64,000 nt of DNA, taken from contig CALHZT010000015.1 in assembly GCA_938040995.1 (NCBI GenBank), positions 1 to 64,000 on the forward strand, given 5' to 3'. The translations under genes were made by a program, and so were the position numbers. This document shows positions 8,142 to 16,871 of the stretch, piece after piece (within the stretch, counting starts at the first letter, position 1; each line of letters opens with the position of its first letter). A model generated the notes under the pieces. It made no database searches. It had not been told where the DNA came from and saw only the letters and a list, made by a program, of their open reading frames with translations. This DNA is from an uncultured Pirellulaceae bacterium. Its GTDB lineage: Bacteria > Planctomycetota > Planctomycetia > Pirellulales > Pirellulaceae.

Positions 8142-10790
8142 ATGAAAAATCTTTCACGCTTCCTGTTGAATGTCGCACTCTTGCTGGTCGTCATCGGCTC
8201 GCCATCGTCGCACGGCGAACAAACGCCGGAATCCGTCCCTCAACCGGTTCGCATCTACGGGATCAGGGACGTTATTGAAAGCACGGACGGAAACGTACAG
8301 TTCCTCAGCACCAGAGGCCCGTGCGATATTTCGTCATCGGCTCAGCAAAAGCAGCTCTTTCAACAAACCGGCAACACCAGAAAGAGCTTTCTTCGGTTAT
8401 TCAAAGACCCTGAAGATCCGAAAGCGTTTCTTTCGGTCGCATGGATGAACAGTGGCCGAAATAACGGACTTGGAATTTATCGGTTCAAAGGAAAAGAACA
8501 GTCGTTCGTGACCCACATCGACCGGCGACTGCGCGCACCGAAGTGTTTCCAGTCGCCGAACGGACACATTTTCATCACATCCAGAAACGGATATGTCTTC
8601 TGGTGGGACGGCGAACATCTCGCTACCTACGACCTTCGCCCAAAAGGCGTTGAACCAAATCCCAGCCAGTCGTATCGCGAAGTCCAATTTGTCACAACGC
8701 CGGGTGGTCCGACTTGCTGCTATTCAATCGCCGATCCGAGATATCACAAGCGTGCGCTTTTTGACTTGCTCGTATTTGACGACGAGGGAATGCGACGCAT
8801 TTCCCTCAAGACCGATGATGGAAAGAACAGGCAGACCGGCCCCGCCTGCATGCCGGATGCCAACATCGTTCGCATGCTCTTTTACAACCGATGGTTGAAC
8901 ATCGATCTTGCTGGCGGCAAAGTCACCGAGCAACCGTTCGACCGACCCGGCAAAGACAAGGTTAAACCAGTCGACGTCGTCGCCTTGCCGGACGGCACTT
9001 TGTTGTCTCTCTGGCGAAAACTTTACCGCTCACCACTACCTCACGATATCGATGCGTTCGAAAATGGACGGTACTTTCGCATCGCAGAATGGAAAAATGG
9101 AGCGTGGGAGTTCCAGTCAACAGGTCTCGACCGGAATGTCGCCAAATCACACCCGCACACGATCGACGACGACGGCGGGTGGTGGGTTTTGACGGGAGAC
9201 AGCACGCTAGTTTATCGCTCGCCGGAAGGAAAATGGAGAGAATTCGACAACCGATATGGACTGTCGAGATTTCCTGCGAAGGCAATTTGGCGCACAGGCA
9301 AATGGCTCTGGCTGACGAGCTACAACAATCTGGCGAGATACGACATGGATCGCCTGATCAAGGACAAACCGCAGGACGATTCGCCCGGAAAGTCATTTGG
9401 CGACTGGCTGGTTTACGAATCGCAAACTCGGATGGCCCGATTCGCCAACAGGCCTTTTCGGGTCCAGCCGCTATTGGGGCTTTCTGGATATCTGGTCCAT
9501 CCACTTCAAAGAAACCAAAAACAGATTCCACTCCCGCGAGTCACCCCATCCCTGAACATCCGGACGTACAGCTCCTTCCTGGATTCACGCGACCACCTAT
9601 GGATGGTTTCTTCCGATATCACTGACGACGTCTTTCGCTACAAAGACGGTGAGTGGGAACAGTTCTCAACCTCAAAGGACGACAAGGGCAACGAATTGAC
9701 GCCACTGGAGACCGCGTCACGAAAGCTGATTACCGAATCCTGGGGACCAGGCGATCATGCCCCACGAATCGCATTCGGCAAAGAAAAGACCGCAGTCCTG
9801 CTTCATGGAAAAATTGCGTTGTTGATCGAGAAGGAATGGAAGTCCATTTCTGCGCCGATGGCAAAAACAGGTAGCATTGAATTCGAGAACGGCGATCTCA
9901 TCTTGCGCCAGAATTCAACAATTGAGTTCAGGCTGGGCGCATCCGATCTGGTTCGCAACACGGACGATCCGCCATGGGAAAAACGAACCATCTCTTCGTT
10001 CGATCTTCAGCAAGACATGAAGATACCAGACGGTGATCCGATATCAGCGCCCGCGTTTTCGAGGACGACCAGATTTGGACAAAAGCTGTCGGTTGGAGGC
10101 GATCAAATTGCCGTATTCCACAAGAACCACTGGACAATATTTCCGAAAGGAGAAACACCATTCGCGCTCGAAGCCGGACAAGGGAAACACTACCTTCGCC
10201 CAAACAGATTTCGGTTCCAGATCAGTGATCATGGCGACTTGGTGATTGAGTCGAATTCTCGATCCATGTTGACCTACGCCGTATTGCCAGGAACGCGTGT
10301 GGAGTGCACCTGCAAGGAAGAAGAAATCACCGTCAAGAGTCGAAACGATGCGATTTCTCCCCAATGGGATTCGCCGATCCCGCAGGAAAACGAAATTCGA
10401 CGGTATCGAATCGACAAAGGTCCATGGTCAAACTGGGAGAACTCGCATTTGCCAATCCAGACAGGGCTGCTCATCGGCAAAGATCACGAGCTCGAAATTC
10501 AAGTCGACAGTCGGACTGCGATTGTCGATTCCAAAAACTTAAAATTCCGCCTGAATGTTGAATATGATGCGCAAGACGTTTTGGAAAAACTAATCGCCCA
10601 GCTTGGTGCCTCAAGTTTTGCAGAGCGGGAAAAAGCAGACCGTGAAATTCGCGAAATGGTTGGGCCTGGTTTGTGGTCGTTCCTCAAGCAGTCAACAAAG
10701 AGCGCCGAAGATCCAGAAATCCGGTTGCGGCTGTTGAAAATCGTTCAGTCGCTGGAACAGTCTCTTCAGCCTGCTGCAGATCCGAAGTGA
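8142..10790 (+). CDS. Secreted sensor-like propeller protein with Y_Y_Y-like domain, 882 aa
   Basis: The frame is open from 7911, but ATG at 8142 begins a proper signal peptide (KNLSRFLLNVALLLVVIGSP), so I use that start. The body contains repeated Trp/Gly-rich strands (such as DDDGGWWVLTGDSTLVYR, TGKWLWLTSYNNLARYD, SRDHLWMVSSDITDDVFRY) resembling the two-component-regulator beta-propeller repeats. At about residues 746-806 the segment YRIDKGPWSNWENSH resembles the Y_Y_Y immunoglobulin-like domain that follows such propellers. The last 70 residues (KLIAQLGASSFAEREKADRE) match a helical tail often seen in planctomycete secreted proteins. There is no transmembrane helix or kinase domain, so it is probably a free periplasmic ligand binder. 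Precise role unknown. Confidence 0.75.
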   Translation: MKNLSRFLLNVALLLVVIGSPSSHGEQTPESVPQPVRIYGIRDVIESTDGNVQFLSTRGPCDISSSAQQKQLFQQTGNTRKSFLRLFKDPEDPKAFLSVAWMNSGRNNGLGIYRFKGKEQSFVTHIDRRLRAPKCFQSPNGHIFITSRNGYVFWWDGEHLATYDLRPKGVEPNPSQSYREVQFVTTPGGPTCCYSIADPRYHKRALFDLLVFDDEGMRRISLKTDDGKNRQTGPACMPDANIVRMLFYNRWLNIDLAGGKVTEQPFDRPGKDKVKPVDVVALPDGTLLSLWRKLYRSPLPHDIDAFENGRYFRIAEWKNGAWEFQSTGLDRNVAKSHPHTIDDDGGWWVLTGDSTLVYRSPEGKWREFDNRYGLSRFPAKAIWRTGKWLWLTSYNNLARYDMDRLIKDKPQDDSPGKSFGDWLVYESQTRMARFANRPFRVQPLLGLSGYLVHPLQRNQKQIPLPRVTPSLNIRTYSSFLDSRDHLWMVSSDITDDVFRYKDGEWEQFSTSKDDKGNELTPLETASRKLITESWGPGDHAPRIAFGKEKTAVLLHGKIALLIEKEWKSISAPMAKTGSIEFENGDLILRQNSTIEFRLGASDLVRNTDDPPWEKRTISSFDLQQDMKIPDGDPISAPAFSRTTRFGQKLSVGGDQIAVFHKNHWTIFPKGETPFALEAGQGKHYLRPNRFRFQISDHGDLVIESNSRSMLTYAVLPGTRVECTCKEEEITVKSRNDAISPQWDSPIPQENEIRRYRIDKGPWSNWENSHLPIQTGLLIGKDHELEIQVDSRTAIVDSKNLKFRLNVEYDAQDVLEKLIAQLGASSFAEREKADREIREMVGPGLWSFLKQSTKSAEDPEIRLRLLKIVQSLEQSLQPAADPK

Positions 10791-10852
10791 ATTCAGAACC
10801 GGTTCTGAAAGTTGGGCAGTTCAAAGACTTACGGGATGGCACCGGACAGTAC

Positions 10853-10930
10853 GTAGTGGATCTTGTTAAAGATCCTTACAGCAATCGCGTTTTTGCGGAC
10901 AGCTGAGGGATCTTTAACAAGATCCACTAC
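10853..10930. repeat. R3 palindrome copy 1 (23-bp perfect arms)
   Basis: A perfect 23-bp inverted repeat, starting GTAGTGGATCTTG at 10853-10875 and repeated as its complement at 10908-10930, with a 32-bp spacer. Each arm is itself nearly palindromic (GGATCTT / AAGATCC). Flanking bases (ACTTACGGGATGGC before, AATTCAAATCG after) are shared with copy 2 at 12688-12766. The rest of the gap 10791-11142 holds a half-copy of the 1402-1510 element near 10965-11000 and nothing coding. Confidence 0.75.
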
Positions 10931-11142
10931 CTGTGAATTCAAATCGCTTGAGAAGGATTGAGCTCTAGCCGGTACTACGACCACCAGTTTTGAAATGCCC
11001 ACTCGGCTCTGCCATTCACGGATACAGTGCAGTTTTTCATTTGATCCAAAGAGAATGAAGTTCGATGTTGAATCGGATTGCCGCTGGCTCACGCTGCGCG
11101 CCATAATGCGGCGAGTTGACCGCCACGCCCGGGAGAATCGTT

Positions 11143-12591
11143 ATGAAACGTCGCGACTTTCTGAAAACATCCGCAGCCGCCTCCGTCGCCGGAACGATGG
11201 GAGCGAAATTGTTCGCTGACGAATCGAAAACGGAGGAAAGCTCCACCGCATGCTGCGAACGTACTTACGCGACTCCCGCCGACGCGATGAAGGCAGCGCC
11301 CGAAACGGTCCTCTACTGCCCTGCCATTTACGCCGGCACGGATGTCAAGAAACCCGATTACCTCGCCACCGTCGATGTTGATCCATCATCAAAGACGTTC
11401 GGATCAGTCGTTAATCGACTGAACATGCCGAACGTGGGCGACGAACTTCATCACTTTGGCTGGAATGCGTGCAGCAGCTGCCACGGATCCGGCCAAGGAC
11501 GCCGCTACATGGTGTTGCCCGGCATTTCGTCCGGGCGAATTCATATCGTGGACACAGAGGATGCAACCAACCCGAAAATCCACAAGATTATCGAGCCGAA
11601 AACGATTGCCGACGCCGTCAATCTGTCGGCTCCGCATACCGTTCACTGCCTTGCCGACGGGAACATCATGATCTCAATGCTGGGGGACGCCAAAGGCGAT
11701 GGCCCTGGTGGATTTATGTTGATGGATGAGGAGTTCAATGTCACCGGGCGTTGGGAGCGCGACGCGACCGGGATGCAGTTTAATTATGACTTTTGGTATC
11801 AGCCTCGTCATAACGTTATGGTGAGCAGTGAATGGGGCTCGCCGAATACTGTGTCGCAAGGATTCAATCTGGATGATGTGAAGGCCGGCAAGTACGGACA
11901 GCGGCTGCACTTTTGGGACTGGAAGGAACGCAAGATCGACCAGACGATTGAGCTGGGCGAAACGGGCATGATCCCGCTCGAAGTTCGCTTCCATCACGAT
12001 CCGCAAAGCGTTCACGGTTTTGTTGGCGCAGCACTCAGCAGCACGATGTGGCACTGGCACCGCGATGAAGCCGCCGGCAAGTGGCAAGCCGACAAGGTGA
12101 TCTCCGTCGATCCCGTGGAGACCGAAGGCTGGCCGTTCCCTGTTCCCGGCCTGATTACGGACCTCGTCCTTTCGATGGACGACAAGTACCTTTACTTCTC
12201 GAACTGGCTGCATGGCGACCTTCGCCAATACGATGTTAGCGACCCGGCGAATCCGAAACTGACAGGTCAGGTCTGGTTGGGCGGAGTCATCGGGCATGCA
12301 ACCGACACCGACCGGCAGATTACCGGCGGCCCGCAGATGTTGCAGCTAAGTCTCGATGGCAAACGACTGTATGTAACGAACAGTCTCTACAGCCCGTGGG
12401 ACAACCAGTTTTATCCAAAGATGGCCGAGCAAGGCTCGTGGATGATGCAGCTGGACTGCGACACCGAAAATGGCGGCATGAAAATCAACGAGAAGTTCTT
12501 CGTTGATTTTGGCAAGGAGCCGGGCGGTGCCGCGAGAGCGCACGAAATGCGATTCCCCGGTGGCGACTGCACTTCAGACATCTGGATTTAG
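11143..12591 (+). CDS. SBP56-family protein (selenium-binding protein / methanethiol oxidase-like), Tat-exported, 482 aa
   Basis: Members of the SBP56 family include bacterial methanethiol oxidase, which converts methanethiol to hydrogen sulfide, formaldehyde and peroxide. The sequence carries the family pattern ETVLYCPAIYAGTDVKKPDYL, DELHHFGWNACSSCHG (the conserved CxxC), HTVHCLADGNIMIS, and a C-terminal AHEMRFPGGDCTSDIW ending. The N-terminus MKRRDFLKTSAAASVAG is a twin-arginine (RRDFLK) signal, so the protein should fold in the cytoplasm and be exported; the CC pair just after the signal region is notable. The ATG at 11143 has GGGAGAA upstream; the frame's earlier start at 11116 would spoil the signal. 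It stands alone between two R3 palindromes. Substrate cannot be fixed from sequence. Confidence 0.9.
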   Translation: MKRRDFLKTSAAASVAGTMGAKLFADESKTEESSTACCERTYATPADAMKAAPETVLYCPAIYAGTDVKKPDYLATVDVDPSSKTFGSVVNRLNMPNVGDELHHFGWNACSSCHGSGQGRRYMVLPGISSGRIHIVDTEDATNPKIHKIIEPKTIADAVNLSAPHTVHCLADGNIMISMLGDAKGDGPGGFMLMDEEFNVTGRWERDATGMQFNYDFWYQPRHNVMVSSEWGSPNTVSQGFNLDDVKAGKYGQRLHFWDWKERKIDQTIELGETGMIPLEVRFHHDPQSVHGFVGAALSSTMWHWHRDEAAGKWQADKVISVDPVETEGWPFPVPGLITDLVLSMDDKYLYFSNWLHGDLRQYDVSDPANPKLTGQVWLGGVIGHATDTDRQITGGPQMLQLSLDGKRLYVTNSLYSPWDNQFYPKMAEQGSWMMQLDCDTENGGMKINEKFFVDFGKEPGGAARAHEMRFPGGDCTSDIWI

Positions 12592-12687
12592 TGCAATTAG
12601 TTCGTAGTCCCGCCTACAGGCCAATACTGCTCTATTGAGAGTCGGACCACATTAAACTTACGGGATGGCGGCCAGTTCAAAGTGACC

Positions 12688-12766
12688 GTAGTGGATCTTG
12701 TTAAAGATCCTTGCAGCAATAGCGTTTGTCGCGGACGACTGAGGGATCTTTAACAAGATCCACTAC
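12688..12766. repeat. R3 palindrome copy 2
   Basis: The same 23-bp inverted repeat as copy 1 (arms 12688-12710 and 12744-12766, spacer 33 bp), with matching flanks on both sides. Together the two copies bracket the SBP56 gene. A half-copy of the 1402-1510 palindrome (GTTCGTAGTCCCGCC) lies just upstream, near 12600-12640. Confidence 0.75.
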
Positions 12767-12849
12767 CTGCAAATTCAAATCGTTTTTGCAGTATTGGCCT
12801 TCGGCGGAATTGCAGATCAAAGTCGCACACCAAAGTTGAGGCGGGCATT

Positions 12850-14055
12850 TTGAAAATTCTCATTGCGGACAAGCTCTCTCCACTTGCCGAAGAACTCCTC
12901 AAAGCAGATGGTAATGAAGTTCGTACCGACCCTTCGCTGACGACGGACGATCTCGTAACGAAAATAGGTGACGCAACCAACGTCCTTGTTGTTCGGTCCA
13001 CCAGAGTCACGAAGGATATCGTCGATGCGGCCGGCAAGCTCGGCTTGATCGTTCGAGCCGGAGCCGGATTTAACACGATCGACGTCGATCATGCGAGCGA
13101 GCGTGGAATTTACGTCGCGAACTGCCCGGGCAAGAACGCGGACGCCGTTGCCGAACTTGCGATTGGCCTGCTTATTGCCGCCGACCGACAAATCGTCAAC
13201 GCGAGTGTGGATTTGCGAGCCGGCAATTGGGAAAAGTCGAAATATGGCAAGGCATACGGCCTGAAAGGGCGCACGCTGGGGCTTCTGGGTTTTGGTGCGA
13301 TTGGAAAGGCCGTTGCCAAGCGTGCACTTGGAATGGAGATGAAAGTGCTCGCGTGGTCGAGAAGCCTTACCGATGAGATCGCGGACCAGTTTGGTGTTGA
13401 ACGAGCCGGCTCGGCTGCCGAGGTCGCCGAACGATCTGACGCGGTCAGCGTGCACCTGCCGCTCAATGATGCAACGCAGCATTTTGTGGACGCTGCTTTT
13501 CTGGGAAAGATGCGACCGTCGAGCATTCTGATCAACACGTCGCGAGGCGAACTTGTGGACTCGGCGGCTTTGGCGAAGGCCGTCGAAGAGAAATCATTAC
13601 GAGTCGGAATCGATGTTTTTGAGAACGAGCCATCGGGCGGCCAGGCAGCTTTTGACCAGGTGGATCTTGCGAACATCGTGACTTGCACGCCGCACATTGG
13701 GGCTTCGACTGATCAAACTGCCGAAGCCATCGCCACCGAGGTCGTCAGAATTATCCGGCAATATCGCGAGAATGGATTTCCACCCAGTCCGGTGAACATG
13801 CAACGGACCAGCCCGGCGGCTTGTCGATTGACCGTTCAGCACCTGAACAAGGTCGGCGTGCTGGCGACCATTCTTGATGGTATTCGAGCCGAGAATATCA
13901 ACGTGCTGGAAATGCAGAATGCCATCTTTGACGGCGCGAAAACCGCTTCTTGCACATTGCGACTGGACGCAGTGCCCGCGAGCGAATGGCTGGAGCGTCT
14001 GGTGAAGAATGAGGCGATCCTGAATGTGACCATTCAGGTGACCCCGACGACTTGA
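12850..14055 (+). CDS. serA: D-3-phosphoglycerate dehydrogenase-like 2-hydroxyacid dehydrogenase with ACT domain, 401 aa
   Basis: Probable first enzyme of serine synthesis (3-phosphoglycerate to 3-phosphohydroxypyruvate, NAD-dependent). The substrate domain opens with KILIADKLSPLAEELL; the Rossmann NAD motif is LGLLGFGAIGKAVAKRALG; the catalytic Arg is in INTSRGELVD and the His in CTPHIGAST. Residues about 325-395 form an ACT domain (LNKVGVLATILDGIRAENINV...), the usual serine-feedback module of shorter SerA proteins. The start is TTG at 12850, preceded by GAGGCGGG. Other 2-hydroxyacid dehydrogenases share this fold, so the exact substrate is inferred. cysE at the left edge would consume the serine produced. 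Confidence 0.86.
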   Translation: MKILIADKLSPLAEELLKADGNEVRTDPSLTTDDLVTKIGDATNVLVVRSTRVTKDIVDAAGKLGLIVRAGAGFNTIDVDHASERGIYVANCPGKNADAVAELAIGLLIAADRQIVNASVDLRAGNWEKSKYGKAYGLKGRTLGLLGFGAIGKAVAKRALGMEMKVLAWSRSLTDEIADQFGVERAGSAAEVAERSDAVSVHLPLNDATQHFVDAAFLGKMRPSSILINTSRGELVDSAALAKAVEEKSLRVGIDVFENEPSGGQAAFDQVDLANIVTCTPHIGASTDQTAEAIATEVVRIIRQYRENGFPPSPVNMQRTSPAACRLTVQHLNKVGVLATILDGIRAENINVLEMQNAIFDGAKTASCTLRLDAVPASEWLERLVKNEAILNVTIQVTPTT

Positions 14056-14077
14056 GAAGCGTCCGGTCTGCACGCAT

Positions 14078-14113
14078 AAAAAAAGCTGCCTGCACAGTAA
14101 GACGCAGGCAGCT
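14078..14113 (-). terminator. Rho-independent terminator of the PEP-CTERM operon
   Basis: Read on the minus strand, AGCTGCCTGC pairs with GCAGGCAGCT (14084-14093 and 14104-14113) around a 10-base loop, followed directly by a run of seven T (14078-14084 as A on the plus strand). It lies 26 bp past the stop of the minus-strand gene at 14140. On the plus strand it lacks a T tract, so it should not terminate serA. Confidence 0.85.
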
Positions 14114-14139
14114 CAAGTGGACCAGCAAGCTTCAATTCT

Positions 14140-15414
14140 CTATCGCGAACGACGCCGATTGCGACTGGCAGCCAAAACGAAAACGCCCATCAAGCCCGGC
14201 AGCATAATCGCTGACGGTTCTGGAACCGCGTGCGTATCGGACGACTGAAACTTGTTGCCGTTCCAGAGGTTAAAGTCTGACACGTCAGCAACGCCATCCG
14301 CGTTGAAGTCACCATCACACCAGTTGGAATTGGTGGTAAATTTGATTCCGTTCCACAGGTTGAAATCGGATACATCAACGGAACCATCAAGGTTGGCATC
14401 GCCCACCAGGTAAGCTCCACCATTGGCGTTGTTCACAGCACCTGCCTCAGCCAGCCATGAAGACAGATCATCACCGTCTACCACTCCGTCACTTGTCAAA
14501 TCGAACGACGCACCATTTCCGTTTTGGGAAATTTCTGTCGTAAGAGCATTGACGTCATCACAGTCGTAAACGCCATTCATGTCAAAATCGCCAGAAACGC
14601 CTGACGTACCCACGTACTTGATCTCACCCGCAAATCCAGCAGCGGCACCTGAGATGAGAAATTCAAACGAAAGGTCTTCGACTCCGCCGATTGAGAACGC
14701 GCTTCCGAGGTCGAAAGTGGCTCCGCTCGAAACGAGCAAATCACCAAGAGGATTGGTCTCGCCCAGCTGAAATCCACTGGTCGTACCAATTTCATTCCAA
14801 CCGCTCTCCGTATCCCGCAACCCGTTGTAGCCACCACTATCGAGTGAGCCAGCGGTCGAAAAGATACCGTAAGCTGAGATAGAAACAGAATTTGGCGATT
14901 CGTTCTCGAGAGTAATATTGCCCGTCGCACTGTTCACGTTAAGAACGAGGTTATTAAATTCTGGTTCTCCAACGTAAACGACCCGACCCGGAGTAAGGGC
15001 ACCAGACGACGAGTCAAACGTCTGGACGGAAAGATCCAGAACGTCCACGCCGAATGGAACGGACGCAAGTGCAGGCCCCGTATTCAGAGGATTACCCAAC
15101 CCAATCGCCACACCATTCTGGAGATTTTCAAGCCCATCGCGACGAGTTTCCGCGATCGACATTGAATTGTTGATGCCGACTTCGTTCCAGCCCGCGATGA
15201 ACTGGTCTTCGAGACTCAGCCAGTTCGCGGGATCAATAATCCCTTGCGCCGACTGAATTCGGTATCCATCAAAGATTGCCGAATTGACGAGATCTTCGTT
15301 TGACAGAGAAAAACTGTTGGAATCCAGGTCGACGGTCAGCACTACATCCTGTGCGAACAGCGAAGCTGACATTCCAAGCAGCAGAATCAGGGTTTTTTGT
15401 ATGGTCTTTTTCAT
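14140..15414 (-). CDS. PEP-CTERM protein with dockerin-type calcium-binding repeats, 424 aa
   Basis: An exported protein of unknown function. It has a signal peptide (KKTIQKTLILLLGMSASLFAQ), a beta-rich body, then four EF-hand-like dockerin repeats (GDFDMNGVYDCDDVNAL, FDLTSDGVVDGDDLSSWL, GDANLDGSVDVSDFNLWNG, GDFNADGVADVSDFNLWNG) and a C-terminal sorting tail: VPEPSAIMLPG, hydrophobic helix, SRNRRRSR. Such PEP-CTERM tails are recognised by an exosortase/archaeosortase system. Two tandem NLWNG repeats are near copies of each other. It is the second gene of a two-gene operon, 50 bp after 15465-16523, and ends just before a strong terminator. Surface or matrix role is inferred. Confidence 0.88.
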   Translation of the reverse strand: MKKTIQKTLILLLGMSASLFAQDVVLTVDLDSNSFSLSNEDLVNSAIFDGYRIQSAQGIIDPANWLSLEDQFIAGWNEVGINNSMSIAETRRDGLENLQNGVAIGLGNPLNTGPALASVPFGVDVLDLSVQTFDSSSGALTPGRVVYVGEPEFNNLVLNVNSATGNITLENESPNSVSISAYGIFSTAGSLDSGGYNGLRDTESGWNEIGTTSGFQLGETNPLGDLLVSSGATFDLGSAFSIGGVEDLSFEFLISGAAAGFAGEIKYVGTSGVSGDFDMNGVYDCDDVNALTTEISQNGNGASFDLTSDGVVDGDDLSSWLAEAGAVNNANGGAYLVGDANLDGSVDVSDFNLWNGIKFTTNSNWCDGDFNADGVADVSDFNLWNGNKFQSSDTHAVPEPSAIMLPGLMGVFVLAASRNRRRSR

Positions 15415-15464
15415 TGTTGGTTGCTCAGCGTATTTGTTTCGAATTCCACGGATCTTCCCGACTG

Positions 15465-16523
15465 TTAGCGACGTCGTCGAGTAAGACCGATCAGCAATAC
15501 ACCAGCAATCGCAAGTGGCATCATCGTTCCCGGTTCGGGAATGGCTTGAGCGTTAAACGCGTTTTTCCATTGGGCGAAATCTTCAAAGTCGACGAAGTTG
15601 TCGGCAGTCAGATCTCCATCGGTACGGATACCCGTTGAGAACATGTTCGCATTGATAATGTCGTAGTCTGCGATGTCGATATCGCCATCCAGATCAACAT
15701 CACCAGGCTGGAACACAGGGCCAGTCTCGCCAGCAGCGTCAATGTTGTTGAGACCGTTGTTGTAAATCGAAGAGATTTCGGCAGCCGTCAAAGCCACGTC
15801 GAACACTGCAAGGTCATCGACCAGACCACGGAAGTCGCGATTGTTACAACAGTAGTCCTGCCCCAATCGCCATCCAGCATCATCAAAGATTTCCAGTGGG
15901 ATACCCATGGTGTCGGATCCAACAGAAACGCCGTCTATGTAAAGCTCCCGGAATGGAGCAACATTGCCATTCGCATCGTCACTATCCCAGACCAACGCGA
16001 CGTGATACCATTCGCCCGCCGCCAGAGATGCTGAATCCAGTGGGGCTCCGCTGACTCGTGCGTCGAAGTGGCCATTGCCGCCGCCTTCGTTTTCCCAGGC
16101 GATTCCAAAGTTCTGGTTGGCATCGAAGGATGTATCATCTTCAACAAGGCGAGTCATGAAGACACCGGTGTAGCCAGATTCCTGGCCAGCGTCGGGCCGA
16201 ATCCACGCGGTCCACGTAGCCGAGAATGCGCCGGTAAGTCCAGTCGTGCCAATGTCGAAATAGTCGTCAGACAAATCGCCACCGCTGATTCCGTTGAGGG
16301 CCAGGGCGCCACCGACAACACCATCCGACGACCATTCGAATCCGTCGTTGTTCGCTGCGTTCGCCCACGGACTGGCAAAATTGTTGACACTGTTCGTTAC
16401 CGTGACGGTCGAACTATCGATCGCACCGTCGTCAAACCGCCAATGCGAGACGGGGGTCTGTGCCATCAAAGCAGCAAGTGGTAGGGCCGAAAAGGCGAGT
16501 AAAGCAATGCAAAATCTCATCAT
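15465..16523 (-). CDS. LamG/concanavalin A-like PEP-CTERM protein with dockerin repeats, 352 aa
   Basis: Starts with a signal peptide (MMRFCIALLAFSALPLAALMAQ). I place the start at the first of the paired Met codons, preceded by GAAGGATGG, rather than the GTG 21 codons upstream; my base count here may be off by one. Residues about 25-245 are a LamG-type jelly-roll domain: VSHWRFDDGAIDSS, FSATWTAWIRPDAG, EWYHVALVWD, RELYIDGVSVG and FRGLVDDLAVFDVALTAAEI are diagnostic strands. Then come dockerin-like repeats (GDVDLDGDIDIADYDIIN, GDLTADNFVDFEDFAQW) and an IPEPGTMMPLA...LTRRRR sorting tail. LamG domains commonly bind glycans. First gene of the operon with 14140-15414. Confidence 0.87.
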   Translation of the reverse strand: MMRFCIALLAFSALPLAALMAQTPVSHWRFDDGAIDSSTVTVTNSVNNFASPWANAANNDGFEWSSDGVVGGALALNGISGGDLSDDYFDIGTTGLTGAFSATWTAWIRPDAGQESGYTGVFMTRLVEDDTSFDANQNFGIAWENEGGGNGHFDARVSGAPLDSASLAAGEWYHVALVWDSDDANGNVAPFRELYIDGVSVGSDTMGIPLEIFDDAGWRLGQDYCCNNRDFRGLVDDLAVFDVALTAAEISSIYNNGLNNIDAAGETGPVFQPGDVDLDGDIDIADYDIINANMFSTGIRTDGDLTADNFVDFEDFAQWKNAFNAQAIPEPGTMMPLAIAGVLLIGLTRRRR

Positions 16524-16871
16524 TGGTCCATCCTTCAGAATGCAAAATGGAAAACGTTTTTTTACCCAAAAACTCGGCGACGCCACGTCGGGCTACCTTG
16601 CCGTTTGAATTCTTCTTCTACCTTAAGGAGCTGAGGTGTCGAGGCTTGGGAGCGGGTTCTCGTTGGGGATTCTGACGATTGGGCTAATTTGACCCAGCAA
16701 TTTGAGCGGCAATATCGTGGGCAAGCATTGTCTGCCAATTGCTGACGAGCATGTACTGCGCCTGCTGACATGAACGTGTGTTGGAGGCGGAAAGCGTGTA
16801 AGATCTGTTGACCTTGGGAAGGCACTAGATCAACTTCCGCTCAGCGGCCCTCAGTACATCGGGATGGCATT

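Noticed and set aside
8142-10790. Propeller/Y_Y_Y protein considered as a hybrid two-component sensor
   Set aside because: There is no transmembrane segment after the Y_Y_Y-like domain and no histidine kinase or receiver domain; the frame stops after a short helical tail.
14053-14113. Hairpin after serA considered as a terminator for serA
   Set aside because: On the plus strand the stem is followed by CAAGTGG, not T. The T run is on the minus strand, so it belongs to the PEP-CTERM operon.
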